Origin: Larix sibirica | Lineage: Eukaryota; Streptophyta; Pinopsida; Pinales; Pinaceae | Direction: 5' to 3' | Length of the DNA: 20,258 nt | Assembly: GCA_004151065.3 (NCBI GenBank) | Contig: NWUY0304006836.1 | Span: forward strand, 1 to 20,258 | Shown: positions 18,968 to 20,258 of the stretch, piece by piece | Position numbering within the stretch: the first letter of the stretch is position 1 | Layout of the letters: each line of letters begins with the position of its first letter | Program-made: the position numbers and the translations under genes | The notes under the pieces: generated by a model | Databases searched by the model: none | The model's input: the letters and a program-made list of their open reading frames with translations, nothing else | What the model was told of the DNA's origin: nothing

Positions 18968-19495
18968 CACTACAAGGAAAACACCTTCTAGTAGAGGTTA
19001 CTATGATGGTTTTTAATGTTACAAGATTGGGTAATATTATTAAAAAAACCTCCACTAAAACCTTTGCAATTGTTAACAAAGGTTTTAGTGAATTTTGTAG
19101 CATTTTTTCAATATAACTAAGAATTCTAGGCAACTAGAGGTATTAGTAGAGGGTTTTTAATCCATGCGTTTGAATTGTTCAATCACACAAGTGTGCTACT
19201 TATGCCCATAACACATCGATGCAATACAAAATGATATGCACTAAAGAATCAAAATACCAACACTAAGCATTGGTGGGTACATCATATTTAGACACCTCGA
19301 TGTGTATTTTAGATATTAAAAGCACCAAAGAATTGATATCCAAAATATGCATTGGTGCACCCATTTATTATATGCATCAATGATTTATAATATATTAGGC
19401 ATGGGTGATTTATAATATATTAAACACCAATGCTGTATAATATATATTACACACCAGTGCATATATGAAATGGTGCACCACAAGTTCTTGTAATG
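18968..19495. mobile_element. CACTA-like non-autonomous DNA transposon (candidate)
   Basis: The left end CACTACAAGGAAAAC closely resembles the CACTACAAGAAAA end of plant CACTA (En/Spm) elements; the right end, read inward, is CATTACAAGAACTT. Both subterminal regions carry repeated short motifs in both orientations, as is typical of CACTA elements: AGTAGAGG or AACCTCCACT types on the left, GCATTGGTG or CACCAATGC types on the right. A perfect 14-bp inverted repeat lies at 19053-19066 and 19077-19090. No transposase frame is present and the flanking 3 bp (AAT, ACA) do not match, so the ends may be degraded or wrongly placed. Confidence 0.45.
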
Positions 19496-19794
19496 ACAAT
19501 GATAATAATAATATCATTGAAGGAAGCGATGTGTTTGTTTTATTTAAAAGTATCCGTGTTGTTATTACAATTTTCTCACACTAGTTCATAGCTATGTATA
19601 AACCGCATCAATGCTTAGATATGTATAGATTGTACCATAATACCATTTAGTTCTAGTGAATACAACACAATGACATGTTGCAATGTTGATTTTTTGCAAG
19701 TTGCGGGTAGGCAAAAGCAATTTCTTATTTTTCTTACAAAATGTCAATTAATAATCAGAAAATAAACTATTTTATATAATAGTATTGATTTTTG
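19496..19794. other. AT-rich spacer between two transposon candidates
   Basis: Nothing gene-like seen. It contains CATCAATGCTTAG, a faint echo of the CACCAATGC motifs in the CACTA-like candidate, so that element's right border may lie slightly further on. Confidence 0.35.
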
Positions 19795-20038
19795 GGTGAA
19801 AACATGAAGTTAGGTAACACTTTTGCATGTTTTTTGACAATTTTGTTTTCATGTGCCCCCAAACATTTCCATAGTTAATAATCAGCTTTGACTAAAATAT
19901 TTTAGACAGTAAAGTATCGGACTATATGAAGTGGATACCATTTCTAAATATATTTTCCTATAAATATTGGCTCTCGCAACATTTAATAACCACAAAACCC
20001 TAATTCAAAAAAATATTACCTAACTTCATGTTTTCACC
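19795..20038. mobile_element. MITE-like element with perfect 23-bp terminal inverted repeats
   Basis: The arms at 19795-19817 and 20016-20038 are exact reverse complements over 23 bp, starting GGTGAAAACATGAAGTTAGG and ending with its mirror. The 244-bp interior is AT-rich and non-coding. This structure fits a miniature inverted-repeat transposable element, or a simple foldback. No clear target-site duplication is seen: both flanks are T-rich (TTTTTG left, TTTTTTTAT right), so the superfamily cannot be assigned. Confidence 0.6.
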
Positions 20039-20258
20039 TTTTTTTATATTTCAATGATTGTGTTTGGATATGATCATTTCATTAATGTGTTGATCATATA
20101 AACAAATATACCAACGGATTACACCTATGTTCACTGTAACAATCTAAATCATCTATATATTTAATAAACAATGTAACTATTACAACACTGGATAATGCAA
20201 TAGGATACGATTGTTAATTTTTGAGCATCAATTCAATATACTCTAGGATCTTTATTGA

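Overview
The window looks like plant organellar DNA, most probably a large, repeat-rich mitochondrial genome of a seed plant. The one clear organelle gene is exon 1 of rpl2 (mitochondrial ribosomal protein uL2) on the minus strand at 13107-12385. It ends at a GTGTG boundary typical of group II introns and carries several codons that look like C-to-U editing targets, which argues for a plant mitochondrial gene. The rest is almost gene-free and holds decayed nuclear-type retroelements, as expected where plant mitochondria have absorbed nuclear DNA. A nuclear contig carrying a mitochondrial insertion (NUMT) is the main alternative and cannot be excluded, especially because the right end (about 16.85-20.26 kb) looks like nuclear repeat DNA.

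Layout. 1-9.8 kb: intergenic sequence with no recognisable gene, many short perfect tandem duplications (15-25 bp units, 2-3 copies), an AT microsatellite and three unrecognised open frames (5705-6148, 6568-6933, 9462-9758). 9.88-10.99 kb: plus-strand remnant of a LINE reverse transcriptase with readable motifs and many stops. 11.0-11.87 kb: hairpin-prone sequence with a family of GTGACTCG-type short repeats. 11.87-13.33 kb: a GC-richer block holding the 5' part of the rpl2 intron, rpl2 exon 1 and its upstream region. 13.33-15.1 kb: gene-free DNA. 15.18-15.65 kb: minus-strand fragment of a Ty3/gypsy reverse transcriptase. 15.66-16.85 kb: mitochondrial-looking spacer. 16.85-20.26 kb: AT-rich DNA with degenerate tandem repeats, a CACTA-like non-autonomous element and a 244-bp MITE-like element with perfect 23-bp terminal inverted repeats.

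Functionally only rpl2 exon 1 is a credible gene part. Its exon 2 is not visible anywhere in the window and LINE-derived DNA lies where the rest of the intron would be expected. The gene is therefore trans-spliced, interrupted by a long insertion, a partial repeat copy, or dead. I see no tRNA, rRNA, CRISPR array, replication origin or multi-gene system. I did not find a convincing new biological system; the most useful leads are the broken rpl2 locus, the LINE copy decaying by substitutions with almost no indels, the hairpin repeat family beside it, and the two small DNA-transposon candidates.
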